DNA from: an uncultured Flavobacteriaceae bacterium
GTDB lineage: Bacteria; Bacteroidota; Bacteroidia; Flavobacteriales; Flavobacteriaceae
Assembly: GCA_947493175.1 (NCBI GenBank)
Contig: CANLQD010000007.1
Span: 124,001 to 188,000 of the forward strand
Direction of reading: 5' to 3'
DNA: 64,000 nt
The notes under the pieces are model-generated. The model did no database searches. It saw nothing but the letters and a program-made list of their open reading frames with translations, and was not told the origin of the DNA. Position numbers and translations under genes: made by a program. This document shows positions 9,014 through 18,442 of the stretch, piece after piece. Position 1 is the first letter of the stretch. The number at the start of each line of letters is the position of its first letter.

Positions 9014-11302
9014 TCAATCCAACAAACTCTTTGTCTCAATGACCACTTCGCTCTTTTGAGAAGTAAGTTCACTATGACCTAGCCAGTAATTAAAGGGAAT
9101 GGTATTGATGGTCATATTCTTAATGGCTCCATTTTTAGGCCCTTTTCGAATGACGCGAACTTTATCATTGGAATAAAAAGCAGTGTCTAATTGAATGGAC
9201 ACCATTTCAAAGCTAGGCACTGTAATAGTATACTCGGGAGAACCTGGTGTATGTGGATAAATCCCCATCATCGCAAAAACGACCCAGGCCGACATGGTTC
9301 CGGCATCGTCGTTCCCGGGAAGACCATTCGTTACATTCCGAAAGTACTTCGTAAGGCAATCATGAACCAATTCTGCTGTTTTGGTATCTTTTAAGGCGGT
9401 ATGGTTGTACATAAAAGGGAAACCGAGTCCGGGTTCATTGGTCATATCAAAATGACCTTCTTCGAAAAGGCTATTTAACTGTGTCAAAAAACGCTCCTCA
9501 CCCATGGTTTTTTGAAGCGTATCTATGGCATGTGGAATTGAAAATAAATAATTCCAAGCCGACCCCTCTACAAATCCGGGACCGCCCCGAAGTCCAAAAT
9601 TCATTTGATCCCATAAGGCTTGTTCCCCATCGAATGGCTCATACCAACTACCATCTTTGTTCTTAGGCCGAATGAGCCCCTCTTCCGGGTCGTATAGCCT
9701 CAAAAAAGACAGCGAGCGATTTAGATAACGTTCATAGTCCGATTTTCGATTCAGCTTCCTGGCCATTTGAGCGATACCATAGTCGGCCAAGTTAAATTCC
9801 ATCGTGGTCGATACGGCTCCCCAAACAATTCCATTTTTCCATTGAAAATTAGCCACATCACTAAAATCCCCATCCATCGTAATGTATCCATAATCCAGAT
9901 AATCGCGAAGCCCCCTGCGCATTACATTATGCTCAACGCTATCAGCTTGTTGGGTCATGGCTTTATAAGCGGTCGCTACATCAAAATCATCTACACCTTT
10001 CATATAGGTATCCGCAATAACGATCGCAGCGGGATCACCAACCATAATATTAGGCTCTTGGGCAAACAATTCCCATTTGGGCAAATAGCCCGCTTCCTTA
10101 TACATTCCTACCATTGAACGCACCATGTCTAATTGCTTCTCAGGGTAGACCAACGTTAATAAGGGGTGCAGCGTTCGATAGGTATCCCATAATGAAAACC
10201 CTGTATATCTCGTGTACCCGCCACTATTGCCGATTTCATGGTCAGAACCCTGTAGTACATAATCACCATTGGCGTCGCTATAGGTAGTGGGCATCAACAA
10301 ACTATGGTACAGGGCTGTATAAAAAATGGTTTTATCATTTTGATTGTGGGTCGACACTTGTATTTTTCCTAATTCCCGCTCCCAGAAACGATGTGCACTT
10401 TCCCTGACCTGATCAAAATCAAAGCCGTCCTGTTCCTTCATCACATTGTCTTTTGCATTTACCTCCGATACAAAGGAAACACCCGTCTTGATCTGAAGGG
10501 CAGTCGCTGTATCGTTCTTGTATTGGTATACTATTCCGCTGGGACGTTTCTCCAGCCTTTGCTGAAAATCGGGATGGCTCTTATTGTTATAGACCAAATA
10601 AACCGAATCGGCCTCTTTTTCGAGCTCCGTGTAAAAAAAAGTCTTGCCCATTGTATCGGAACCGCAGAAAAAACCTTCCAATTGATAACCATCGGCGCTG
10701 CTATCGGTATAGTTGAGTATTTCACCACCTTTTACATGCCCTTGTTGCGCAGTAAGATCCAGATAAACATTGCTCTGCCCCTTGGGCAACTGCAATCGAA
10801 AAATAGCACTACGGGTGGTAACCGTGGTCTCTACTAGAATATCTTCATCATCTAAATAGACCCCATAGTAACCAGGAGTTGCTTTCTGACCGGAGAAAGA
10901 AGATCCAACGATGGAATCTTTCAACGCGCCACTGGAAAACTTGAAGGGAACGCTACCTGCTGCCGGACACCCTATTCCCGAAAAGTTTACACAACTGAAC
11001 CCATAAATGGTGTCCTTACCATCCCGATAACCCGTTGCAAGCTGTGTTTTGGTAAAGTCGAAAGTCTGTGGGCTCGTAGCTACCATACCCCAAGGAGTCG
11101 TAGCTCCAGGATGTGTATTTCCCCTAGCACCGGGATGATCACTTTCCCCTTTTCCGGTACCAATAAATACATTCACAAAAGGTGTTAATTCCGAATTCTT
11201 TTTTATACGCTTGTTACTATGGCTATCATTCTGTGTTCCACATGAAGTAATCAAAATAAGAAGCAAAAAGAAAGGTAATCGCGAGCAGAAAGTTCTTGGC
11301 AT
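9014..11302 (-). CDS. GH92 alpha-mannosidase-like lipoprotein
   Basis: 762 residues, the usual GH92 length. A signal peptide with lipobox (LITSC) is followed by the family's N-terminal beta domain (FVNVFIGTG, HPGATTPWGMV) and the (alpha/alpha)6 domain. Recognisable signatures are GFSLWDTYRTLHPLL, VEGSAWNY with Glu579 and PGNDDAGTMSAW with Asp665/Asp666, the region holding the acid and base of these calcium-dependent inverting exo-alpha-mannosidases. It should remove terminal alpha-mannose from oligosaccharides or N-glycans; linkage specificity is not visible. It is convergent with the sulfatase at 7191 and divergent from the GH5 gene at 11471, so it is transcribed on its own. Confidence 0.92.
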   Translation of the reverse strand: MPRTFCSRLPFFLLLILITSCGTQNDSHSNKRIKKNSELTPFVNVFIGTGKGESDHPGARGNTHPGATTPWGMVATSPQTFDFTKTQLATGYRDGKDTIYGFSCVNFSGIGCPAAGSVPFKFSSGALKDSIVGSSFSGQKATPGYYGVYLDDEDILVETTVTTRSAIFRLQLPKGQSNVYLDLTAQQGHVKGGEILNYTDSSADGYQLEGFFCGSDTMGKTFFYTELEKEADSVYLVYNNKSHPDFQQRLEKRPSGIVYQYKNDTATALQIKTGVSFVSEVNAKDNVMKEQDGFDFDQVRESAHRFWERELGKIQVSTHNQNDKTIFYTALYHSLLMPTTYSDANGDYVLQGSDHEIGNSGGYTRYTGFSLWDTYRTLHPLLTLVYPEKQLDMVRSMVGMYKEAGYLPKWELFAQEPNIMVGDPAAIVIADTYMKGVDDFDVATAYKAMTQQADSVEHNVMRRGLRDYLDYGYITMDGDFSDVANFQWKNGIVWGAVSTTMEFNLADYGIAQMARKLNRKSDYERYLNRSLSFLRLYDPEEGLIRPKNKDGSWYEPFDGEQALWDQMNFGLRGGPGFVEGSAWNYLFSIPHAIDTLQKTMGEERFLTQLNSLFEEGHFDMTNEPGLGFPFMYNHTALKDTKTAELVHDCLTKYFRNVTNGLPGNDDAGTMSAWVVFAMMGIYPHTPGSPEYTITVPSFEMVSIQLDTAFYSNDKVRVIRKGPKNGAIKNMTINTIPFNYWLGHSELTSQKSEVVIETKSLLD

Positions 11303-11470
11303 GAGCTTGTGTATAAGAAAATAAAACTAAACCACACTAGCTTCAATCGCCTTCTATTTTCGAAAATAGTAGAACATAAAGTAACTTAGGAACTATTATT
11401 GTCTTTAATCACCGTAGCTACATCCCATATAAGGGCCTATCAACGATACAATCTCCAAATTTCATCTACT

Positions 11471-12583
11471 ATGACACGCCATCAAATAGTACCTTTTCTA
11501 ACCTTTGCTTCCCTCGTAATTCTTTTTTCCTGTGGAAACGAGAAAAAAGTTTCAGCATCAGCAACAAAAGGTCAATCTGTAAAATGGAAAACCTACAGGG
11601 GCGTGAATGTAGGGTGTGATATTCAAGAAGAGGATATCGCCGACCTGGCACGTTCCGGCGCAAACTTGATGCGTTTTAGCATGCCTATGTGTACCTTAAT
11701 GGATTTAGAACCTCCTTATACCCTAAGGTCGGAAGCTTTCCAAAAATTGGATTCTGTATTGCTTTGGGGTGAAAAACACAAGGTATCGGTATTGATAGAC
11801 CCACATCGTTACCCTGGAACGAAACACCAATGGACCATGTTGGGCAATGATCCATTTTGGCAAGATTTCAAATGGCACGATATCCTGATTCAGTTTTGGG
11901 ATGCCGTGGCAAGCAGGTATGCCGATCGAGGAAACGTAATTGCCGGCTACGACCTGTTGAACGAACCTGAAATCCCGATCGACCTCATCAAAGGAAGCCC
12001 ACAGGATGCAGGCCTGCTTTATGAAAAATTGACCAAGACCATCCGTAGAAAAGATACGGTGCACACCCTTGTTTACGCACTTCCCCGGGTCTATGATTCG
12101 GTTACCAAAAAAATGTTGGGATATCACCACGGAATAAGCTTTATCGACATTCCAAAAGACGACAATAGGTGTATCGAAACCCACACGTATTTCCCCAAAG
12201 AATTTACGCACCAAAACATTTGGGAACCCGGGGTCGACATTCCTTACCCAGTGACAATCGACAGTGTTCATTGGGATAAGGAACAAATGGAAAAAGAACA
12301 GGAGGCCCTTATCAATTTTAGCAAAAATAACCCGGACACACCAATTCTAGTAGGAGAATTCAGCTGTCCGCGATGGACAGGTGATGATGGTATCGAATAC
12401 ATACAAGATGTTATCGATATCGCGGAAAAATATAACTGGTCCTGGGCCTATCATGCCTATCGGGAAGCAAGTGTATGGGATGCCGAAATGTCGATTACCG
12501 ACCGAAATGATACCACTAGAACCGCTACTGCCCCCAGATGGGAGCTATTGCGAAGTTATTTCGAGCGAAATAACAAGGAATAA
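11471..12583 (+). CDS. GH5-like glycoside hydrolase lipoprotein
   Basis: 370 residues from the ATG at 11471, chosen because it gives a lipoprotein signal (VILFSC, Cys21); upstream codons are extraneous. The (beta/alpha)8 signatures are RGVNVG at the start, SGANLMRFSMP, IDPHRYPG, DLLNEPEIP with the acid/base Glu165, and VGEFSCPRW with the nucleophile Glu296. Both catalytic glutamates are present, so it should be an active retaining endo- or exo-beta-glycosidase of the cellulase/mannanase superfamily. The subfamily and substrate are not clear from sequence alone. Its position beside GH92 and an S1 sulfatase suggests work on the same glycan. Confidence 0.85.
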   Translation: MTRHQIVPFLTFASLVILFSCGNEKKVSASATKGQSVKWKTYRGVNVGCDIQEEDIADLARSGANLMRFSMPMCTLMDLEPPYTLRSEAFQKLDSVLLWGEKHKVSVLIDPHRYPGTKHQWTMLGNDPFWQDFKWHDILIQFWDAVASRYADRGNVIAGYDLLNEPEIPIDLIKGSPQDAGLLYEKLTKTIRRKDTVHTLVYALPRVYDSVTKKMLGYHHGISFIDIPKDDNRCIETHTYFPKEFTHQNIWEPGVDIPYPVTIDSVHWDKEQMEKEQEALINFSKNNPDTPILVGEFSCPRWTGDDGIEYIQDVIDIAEKYNWSWAYHAYREASVWDAEMSITDRNDTTRTATAPRWELLRSYFERNNKE

Positions 12584-12594
12584 GACGAACACTA

Positions 12595-12780
12595 TTAGTC
12601 TTCGATGTTCTTTTTACGGCCATTGACCCAGAAGGGGGCGGTACATAGCCATATCATAGTGCCTGCCAACATCATTAATTTATAGTGTTCCAGCGACAGT
12701 GTACCGGCAAAAACGAATAGGGAAGGGACCAAGGTAAGTCCTAGTCCCAAAAAAGAAACAGATTGTACAAGTCTTTTCAT
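12595..12780 (-). CDS. Small two-helix membrane protein downstream of NCS1 permease
   Basis: 61 residues with two predicted transmembrane helices (LGLGLTLVPSLFVFAG and YKLMMLAGTMIWLCTAPFWV) and a basic/acidic tail (GRKKNIED). It starts 1 bp after the permease stop on the same strand, so the two are co-transcribed and probably translationally coupled. Similar small proteins commonly accompany transporters in Bacteroidetes; an accessory or stabilising role is only an inference. Confidence 0.72.
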   Translation of the reverse strand: MKRLVQSVSFLGLGLTLVPSLFVFAGTLSLEHYKLMMLAGTMIWLCTAPFWVNGRKKNIED

Positions 12781-12781
12781 A

Positions 12782-14206
12782 CTAGGAATCGGTTAGTGGT
12801 TGTACTTCTTTTCGGTAATCTTTTTTTTGAAATACCAAGGACAATGCCAAATAAAAGGCGCCCCCCGCAATAAAACCGGGAATGGCCATAAAAAAGTAGA
12901 AATCGGCATTTGTTAATTCATATAGGATATAACTAGCAACAATCGAAAAAATCCATGCCATCATAAATATGCTATTGAACTTTGAGCCCTTCTCAAAAGC
13001 TACATTCGATATGAGACCCATCTTTGGGAATACATAAATATCTACCAAGACAATGGCACCGACCGGAGATGCACAAAGTGCATAGATTCCCAAAAACTGA
13101 TCTAGCTTGCTTACTATGGCCGGGAAACAAGCTAAAAGCGTTGCGGTAACCCCAACAACGACCGTCACCTTCCATCTTTTAAATCTTGGCATTAAGCCTT
13201 GTACGGCCAAACCCGCCCTGTAGATGGTGGGATTGGCAGTCGTCCATCCGGCAATAACCACACAGATCGCACCGGCTACACCGGCACCCATAAACGCTAT
13301 CTGTCCGGGCGAAGGGTTCGAAATACCCTCCTGCAAGGCAACCGCGCAAAGGATTCCAGAGGCAACCCAAGCCATGAAATGTCCGATGAACATCCCAAAT
13401 CCAGATGCCAATCCGTATGTTGCCTTTTTTGCATAGCGGTAAATAGACATATCGCCCAAACCAATATGCATGGCACTATTGCAAAGCCATGCGAAGATTA
13501 AAATATGCCAAAAAGTATATTGCGTTGCGCCAGCTACCGGGGTGCCTGTCCATATTTTTGTCTCGGCCACAGACCAGAATTCCGATACGTTGTTCACGCC
13601 CAAAGTAGGTAGCATGGCAATCCCGGAGGCAAGGAATACCAAGGGCATCCAAGGGGCAAAAATGTTGGCAAAACGGGACACCCTATCAAAACCAAAAGTT
13701 GCAACCACCGTTATGACCACTCCAATCCCGAAGATGATCAGAATCCAAAGCGGGTCAGAAGTGTATAGGTCGGTAAGCCCAGGGGCGTCGATATTCATCA
13801 GGAGTCCAATTGAAGAAGCCGAAACCCCAATCATGGCGGCGGCGGCCACACAATATAGTAGTCCGTTCACGAAATTGTAAATAGCGACCGGACCAGCTCC
13901 GCAAATTTTCTCCAACTGATAAAAAATGGTCAATCTTGTCTTAACGGCAGCCGGTGCACATACCAATGCCCAGCTCAAAGTAGCCAAAATATTTCCGACC
14001 AACAGACCTAAAAACACATCGGAGGCGGCAGCGCCATGCAATACAAAAAGTGGCCCGATCACAAATTCGGTCCCAGCAATGTGCTCGCTTGCGACCATCC
14101 CCACAAAACTTTTGAATCCCTTTACCTTTTTCGGTGGAACGGGCTCACGCTCATATTCATTTACGGCAGCCATCTGTTCCGCCAAGGATAATTTGTTCTT
14201 TGTCAT
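12782..14206 (-). CDS. NCS1-family permease (purine/pyrimidine/allantoin-type)
   Basis: 474 residues from the ATG at 14204-14206 (MTKNKLSLAEQ...); the longer upstream frame adds a poorly fitting extension. About twelve hydrophobic helices are visible. The N-terminal part (FVGMVASEHIAGTEFVIGPLF and LSWALVCAPAAVKTR) matches the nucleobase:cation symporter-1 fold. It should import a nucleobase, nucleoside or related N-heterocycle with a cation. It is divergent, across a 375-bp region, from an ADP-ribosylglycohydrolase-fold gene, which may act on the imported compound. The substrate is not deducible by eye. Confidence 0.82.
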   Translation of the reverse strand: MTKNKLSLAEQMAAVNEYEREPVPPKKVKGFKSFVGMVASEHIAGTEFVIGPLFVLHGAAASDVFLGLLVGNILATLSWALVCAPAAVKTRLTIFYQLEKICGAGPVAIYNFVNGLLYCVAAAAMIGVSASSIGLLMNIDAPGLTDLYTSDPLWILIIFGIGVVITVVATFGFDRVSRFANIFAPWMPLVFLASGIAMLPTLGVNNVSEFWSVAETKIWTGTPVAGATQYTFWHILIFAWLCNSAMHIGLGDMSIYRYAKKATYGLASGFGMFIGHFMAWVASGILCAVALQEGISNPSPGQIAFMGAGVAGAICVVIAGWTTANPTIYRAGLAVQGLMPRFKRWKVTVVVGVTATLLACFPAIVSKLDQFLGIYALCASPVGAIVLVDIYVFPKMGLISNVAFEKGSKFNSIFMMAWIFSIVASYILYELTNADFYFFMAIPGFIAGGAFYLALSLVFQKKDYRKEVQPLTDS

Positions 14207-14435
14207 GTACTTGATTAAAATTTGGTCGATTCGATAGAGCCGAAATTTCACCAAAAATATACTGTTAATCCTCTCAAATTATAAAAACATAGCACTTAAA
14301 AAGAGAGAAATACGACTGATCCTCCGTCCTCATAGCACAGCTGCATGAAGAAACGAACCTCTGAACCTGTTTACTATCTAGAGCCTTGTATCAACACTTC
14401 AACCTATTTACTAGCGATTAAATTTATCTGTTTTT

Positions 14436-14447
14436 CCCATGCATGGG
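14436..14447. promoter_or_regulatory. 12-bp perfect palindrome in a divergent promoter region
   Basis: CCCATGCATGGG is a perfect 12-bp palindrome in the 375-bp region between the divergent NCS1 permease and DraG-like genes. It is a candidate operator for both. Palindromes of this length also occur by chance, and AraC proteins usually bind direct repeats, so the regulator is unknown. Apart from this the intergenic region is AT-rich with nothing else recognisable. Confidence 0.3.
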
Positions 14448-14581
14448 GCCGTATCCCAGAATGACGACATGGCCAATCTCATCAAAATCCTAATATTAAA
14501 AACTACATATTTACAATTTAAAAGTAAATTGAATCAGAAAAAAAAGATATTGTCGCTATCAAAGAAAAATAAAACAATTAC

Positions 14582-16519
14582 ATGCAACCACTAAACTACG
14601 AGCGTTACTACGATAAGATACGGGGAGGATGGGTCGGTAAATGCGCCGGCGGTATTCTAGGAGCACCTATTGAAGGTTTCAAACGTTTTAACGACATAGC
14701 CTTATCCGAGAAGCTTTTTGAAAACAACTTCCCAAACGATGATTTGGACCTACAGATACTTTGGTTGGATATGGCCCTAAAAAAAGGGAGTCTACTCACT
14801 CCAAGGGATTTTTCGGAACACTGGAACAAGCATGTAGATTTCCCCTGGAACGAATATGGGGTCGCCACTCGAAACATTAAGCTGGGACTTCATAATCCGG
14901 ATTCGGGTAGTCACAACAACGATTATTGGAACCAGAGCATGGGATCACCCATTCGCAGTGAACTATGGGGTATGCTCTGCCCGGGGCAGCCAGAACGTGC
15001 CGCTGCCTATGCCAAAATGGATTCCACCGTGGACCATACGGGTTTTTCGGTCGAAGCGGAACAATATTTGAGCGCATGTGCCTCCTTGGCATTTTTCGAA
15101 GATGATATTCTTACCATCCTAGAAAAAGGACTCTCTTACATCGATCGCAACGAATTATGCCATCAAATGATCACGCAGGTGATGAACTGGAACAAAACGT
15201 ATGATTACAATACGGTCGCTGGTAAAATCAAGAGCTTTTACGGGGATGCTGACTTTACCTCGGCCCCTATGAATGTGGCTTTTACCATTCTTTCGCTGTT
15301 ACATAGTGGCAAATCGTTCGATTCCCTCATTGATGCGCTGCGATTGGGACACGATAGCGATTGCATCGTGGCAACAGCGGGTGCCTTATTGGGGATTGTC
15401 GTGGGCTATAATGAGCTTCCCGAACAGTGGAAAGAGCGTGTTGGAAATGAATTAATGGTTAGCCCTGAAATTGTGGGCATTCATTGCCCCAAAACTATTA
15501 CCGAACTTACCGAACTTACTCAAAAGGCGGGTGTACTGTTCACAAAAGACACAAGTGCAAACGTTCTAAGCGATGTTCCTGAACACGATGAGCATCAGGT
15601 TCCCGACAGACTTTTTTTGTTAACAAGCAGGCTTGTAAGCTATCTAAATCTGGAGAAAGGTACCTCGGGAGAATTATCTATTGAATTCACGAACACCACC
15701 GAAACACAACAAAATATACGGCTTGTTTGCACCTCTAGTTATTTAGAGACCTACGCCAAAGAAATGGTGGTCAACAAAAAACAGCAGAGAGCGGTTTCCC
15801 TACAGCTTAAAAAAAATCATAAGCCTTTCCCGACCCATGCAACGACCCTACCTTACAAAATAGAAGTCTGGATCAACAACCAATCGGTAGCCTCTTTTGA
15901 TAATGGTATTCCGCAACACGGTAGTTGGTTGATGCTTGGTCCGTTTATCGAAGATGATCCAGCGATGGAACCTCATCATTCAGCCTATCCGGATCACGGC
16001 CTTTCGGGGCTTCCGTCCGCAGTTTATATGAATCATGATAAAGTGGGTTCGGAAACCGAATTCCTAAACCCTTCGAAACTGAAACGATTGCTCGACGATA
16101 AGGTCATTTTTGACCAAGATTTTCACGCAGTCGTACTCCATCCGCAAAAAATGAATATGCCCTTAGGCGATTATTTTTACGGCAAGGGAGAACGCACCCT
16201 TTATCTTTATTCTGTAGTGGAAAGCGACAATCAATGCAAACAGTGGCTCTGTATGGGCACCACGGCACAGGTGACCGTTTGGCATAATGAAAAGCGGATT
16301 TATCAAGAAATGGAAATTAAACGAAAATGGCCTGCCACCCATTTTACCGAGTTACTCCTTACAGAAGGAAAGAACACGCTCTTGGTAAGGCTCGATCATA
16401 TTACCGACGATTTTGATTTTGAAGTGGGCCTCAAAGACCATTTAGAGAAACATCCGCATCAAAGCCAATGGAATACTACCTTACAGTTCGAGGTGATGTC
16501 GACCCTTAGAGATGCTTAA
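14582..16519 (+). CDS. ADP-ribosylglycohydrolase-fold (DraG/ARH-like) hydrolase with C-terminal beta domain
   Basis: 645 residues, about twice the size of a minimal DraG. The first about 300 residues carry both metal-site signatures of the fold: GKCAGGILGAPIEG, then NDDLD (Asp53, Asp54) and GHDSDC (Asp258, Asp260) followed by ATAGALLGIVVG. The di-magnesium site therefore looks intact. Residues about 330-640 form beta-rich domains of unknown role. There is no signal peptide, so it is probably cytoplasmic. The family cleaves N-glycosidic bonds of ADP-ribose or related ribosides. With an NCS1 permease next door, a nucleoside-like or N-glycosidic nutrient is a reasonable but untested idea. It is convergent with the AraC gene at 16522. 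Confidence 0.82.
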   Translation: MQPLNYERYYDKIRGGWVGKCAGGILGAPIEGFKRFNDIALSEKLFENNFPNDDLDLQILWLDMALKKGSLLTPRDFSEHWNKHVDFPWNEYGVATRNIKLGLHNPDSGSHNNDYWNQSMGSPIRSELWGMLCPGQPERAAAYAKMDSTVDHTGFSVEAEQYLSACASLAFFEDDILTILEKGLSYIDRNELCHQMITQVMNWNKTYDYNTVAGKIKSFYGDADFTSAPMNVAFTILSLLHSGKSFDSLIDALRLGHDSDCIVATAGALLGIVVGYNELPEQWKERVGNELMVSPEIVGIHCPKTITELTELTQKAGVLFTKDTSANVLSDVPEHDEHQVPDRLFLLTSRLVSYLNLEKGTSGELSIEFTNTTETQQNIRLVCTSSYLETYAKEMVVNKKQQRAVSLQLKKNHKPFPTHATTLPYKIEVWINNQSVASFDNGIPQHGSWLMLGPFIEDDPAMEPHHSAYPDHGLSGLPSAVYMNHDKVGSETEFLNPSKLKRLLDDKVIFDQDFHAVVLHPQKMNMPLGDYFYGKGERTLYLYSVVESDNQCKQWLCMGTTAQVTVWHNEKRIYQEMEIKRKWPATHFTELLLTEGKNTLLVRLDHITDDFDFEVGLKDHLEKHPHQSQWNTTLQFEVMSTLRDA

Positions 16520-16521
16520 AG

Positions 16522-17655
16522 TTATCCCTTTTGTCGGTATTTTTTCGGAGTCATTCCCGTAAACCTTCTGAAATTAGCGTAAAAGGCAGATTCGGACTTA
16601 AATCCGCTATCCATCGATATGGTGAGCATTTTGGATCCTTGCCCATTTTTATCGATCAGCATGCGTTTGGCTTCCTGTACCCGAAAATAGTTCACGAATT
16701 CATTAAAATTGGTATTGAAGTAAAAGTTTAGGAGCCTCGTAATATGCCTCGAAGGCATTTTAATCTCGTTCGCCAGCTTCTTCTGATCTAGATCGGCATC
16801 CACATACATTTGTCCCTTATAAAATAATGGATAAATTGCCTCAGCACACTTTCTTATTTCGGTTTCATCAATGGCAGAGGAAATTGCCAAGAAATTATGT
16901 TCAGACAACTGGCCGAGACCCTCGAATTGATTCGTATCCGAAGACTTAAACCTAAAAAAACGTCTAAAAAAATGGGTATTTTCCTGTGCGACCAATAATA
17001 GGGCAATAGAAAGAAAAAACAACAAGCCTACGGAAGTTCGTAACGGTGTATTGCTGAACCAAAGTTCATTGTAATACACCTTAAAAAAGAACAGCACCAA
17101 TAAATGAATCGATTTAATAATCAAAAAAATAAAGAATATGTTCAGCCAGGCCCCGGAGAGAAAAGAAATGGCCATACCCCTTTGTTTGATTCGTTTGATC
17201 TTTCGAAAAGTAGCTAACGTATAGAAAAGAAAGGAAAAGAGAATAAAATACACCAAAGTGGTATGCTCATTGCTCGAAACATATGCAGCCAGGTCAAAAG
17301 AAGGTTCCAATAACAATTTTACCCCTATAAAATAAATCCCATAGGCGATCGGAGGGGCGAAATGCGCAAAAAGCGATTTGTTAATTCGTTCCTCGTATAC
17401 GTAACAGCTTAACAAATAGACTAAAGGCCCAAACGAAAGATCCAATACATCGTGAACGAATGCAAATTCCGGTGCTGTTACAAAGAAATCGGTAAAACGA
17501 TACGCATAGTGCACTGTAGCGATACAGCTATTGAATAAAAAAATGAGAAACAAAAAACGTTTGAGAACGTTGCCTTTCCCCAACGCATATCCCACCGCAA
17601 CCAGTAAACTTTGAATGGCCACCCACGCATACAAACAAAGAAAGAAAAGCTTCAT
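16522..17655 (-). CDS. AraC-family regulator with membrane-embedded N-terminal domain (second)
   Basis: 377 residues from the ATG at 17653-17655 (MKLFFLCLYAWVAIQ...), which begins directly with the first membrane helix; the open frame continues upstream but reads like non-coding sequence. The N-terminal about 240 residues contain six to eight hydrophobic segments. The C-terminus is a double HTH of AraC type (QKKLANEIKMPSRHITRLL, ISMDSGFKSESAFYANF, TGMTPKKYRQ). Architecture matches the regulators at 5903 and 61395. It ends 2 bp from the stop of the DraG-like gene, convergently. It is the obvious candidate regulator of the NCS1/DraG cassette, by position only. Confidence 0.88.
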   Translation of the reverse strand: MKLFFLCLYAWVAIQSLLVAVGYALGKGNVLKRFLFLIFLFNSCIATVHYAYRFTDFFVTAPEFAFVHDVLDLSFGPLVYLLSCYVYEERINKSLFAHFAPPIAYGIYFIGVKLLLEPSFDLAAYVSSNEHTTLVYFILFSFLFYTLATFRKIKRIKQRGMAISFLSGAWLNIFFIFLIIKSIHLLVLFFFKVYYNELWFSNTPLRTSVGLLFFLSIALLLVAQENTHFFRRFFRFKSSDTNQFEGLGQLSEHNFLAISSAIDETEIRKCAEAIYPLFYKGQMYVDADLDQKKLANEIKMPSRHITRLLNFYFNTNFNEFVNYFRVQEAKRMLIDKNGQGSKMLTISMDSGFKSESAFYANFRRFTGMTPKKYRQKG

Positions 17656-17927
17656 TGACAACAGACTTGTACTAACCGACCAACCACAGTAAACATATGA
17701 TCGGTTAGGTATCCCTGAAATATAAAAATAAGCGATGGCCCATCGCTCTTGGATTATAGTTTCAAAGTCATAAAAGTAAGTGGCAATCCCCTTCGAATGA
17801 TACAAACAACAAAAAAATACTTCCCAGAAAACCTTTCATCAATAGATAAGAAAGACACAAAGCACCATAGTTCCACTGACAAAAAAACGTTTAACGTTAT
17901 GAAAAAATTAATAAACATTTAACCATG

Positions 17928-17941
17928 GTTGCATGTGCAAC
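17928..17941. promoter_or_regulatory. Putative MarR operator
   Basis: GTTGCATGTGCAAC has perfect 6-bp arms (GTTGCA/TGCAAC) around a 2-bp centre and lies 27 bp before the GTG of the MarR gene. A TGATTTTG, close to the Bacteroidetes -7 element TAnnTTTG, follows at about 17947-17954. The palindrome would therefore overlap the upstream promoter element, as expected for autorepression of the MarR-RND operon. The pairing with this MarR is inferred. Confidence 0.55.
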
Positions 17942-17968
17942 TTTTTTGATTTTGGCTAGCTTCGCATC

Positions 17969-18433
17969 GTGAAATTGAAGGAACCATCGATTGATTTTGA
18001 AAAATCTATAGGCCCTTGGATCGGTAAAACCACCAAGATCATGGATTATTACCTGCAAGAAGCCATGGTGCGCCATAATCTTGATTTAAGCAAAGAACAA
18101 ATGATTGTGCTAAAGAAACTGCATGACCAAGACGGACTCAATCAAAACGAACTCGCTTCGCTTACCTATCGTGACAAGTCTTCCTTAGCTCGACTATTGT
18201 CAAAAATGGAAGCCAAAAACTACATTGTTCGTAGACAAAGTGTCGAGGACAAGCGAAGTAATGAGGTTTTTTTGACCGAGGAGGGCCGGCATATTTTTCA
18301 AAGAACGCGACCGGTCATCAAAGAGGTCATGGAAACCATGGAACAAGACCTTTCAAAGGAGGAAAAACGTCATATCATCCATTTATTAAAAAAAGTGCAA
18401 TTCAACTTTACCAAAAAAACCGAAAAAATATAA
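17969..18433 (+). CDS. MarR-family transcriptional regulator
   Basis: 154 residues, starting at GTG (17969). Winged-helix features are clear: LNQNELASLTYRDKSSLARLLSKMEAKNYIVRR is the recognition helix region, and SVEDKRSNEVFLTEEG is the wing with the DxRs motif. It should dimerise and repress until bound by a phenolic or lipophilic ligand. It heads an operon with an RND efflux system (10 bp to the membrane-fusion gene), and a GTTGCA palindrome sits just upstream. Repression of the pump is strongly suggested by this layout. Confidence 0.92.
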   Translation: MKLKEPSIDFEKSIGPWIGKTTKIMDYYLQEAMVRHNLDLSKEQMIVLKKLHDQDGLNQNELASLTYRDKSSLARLLSKMEAKNYIVRRQSVEDKRSNEVFLTEEGRHIFQRTRPVIKEVMETMEQDLSKEEKRHIIHLLKKVQFNFTKKTEKI

Positions 18434-18442
18434 ACCAGTACC

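Noticed and set aside
12993..13880. Several overlapping frames on both strands inside the NCS1 gene
   Set aside because: Shadows of the membrane protein; codon usage and continuity support only the minus-strand 474-residue product.
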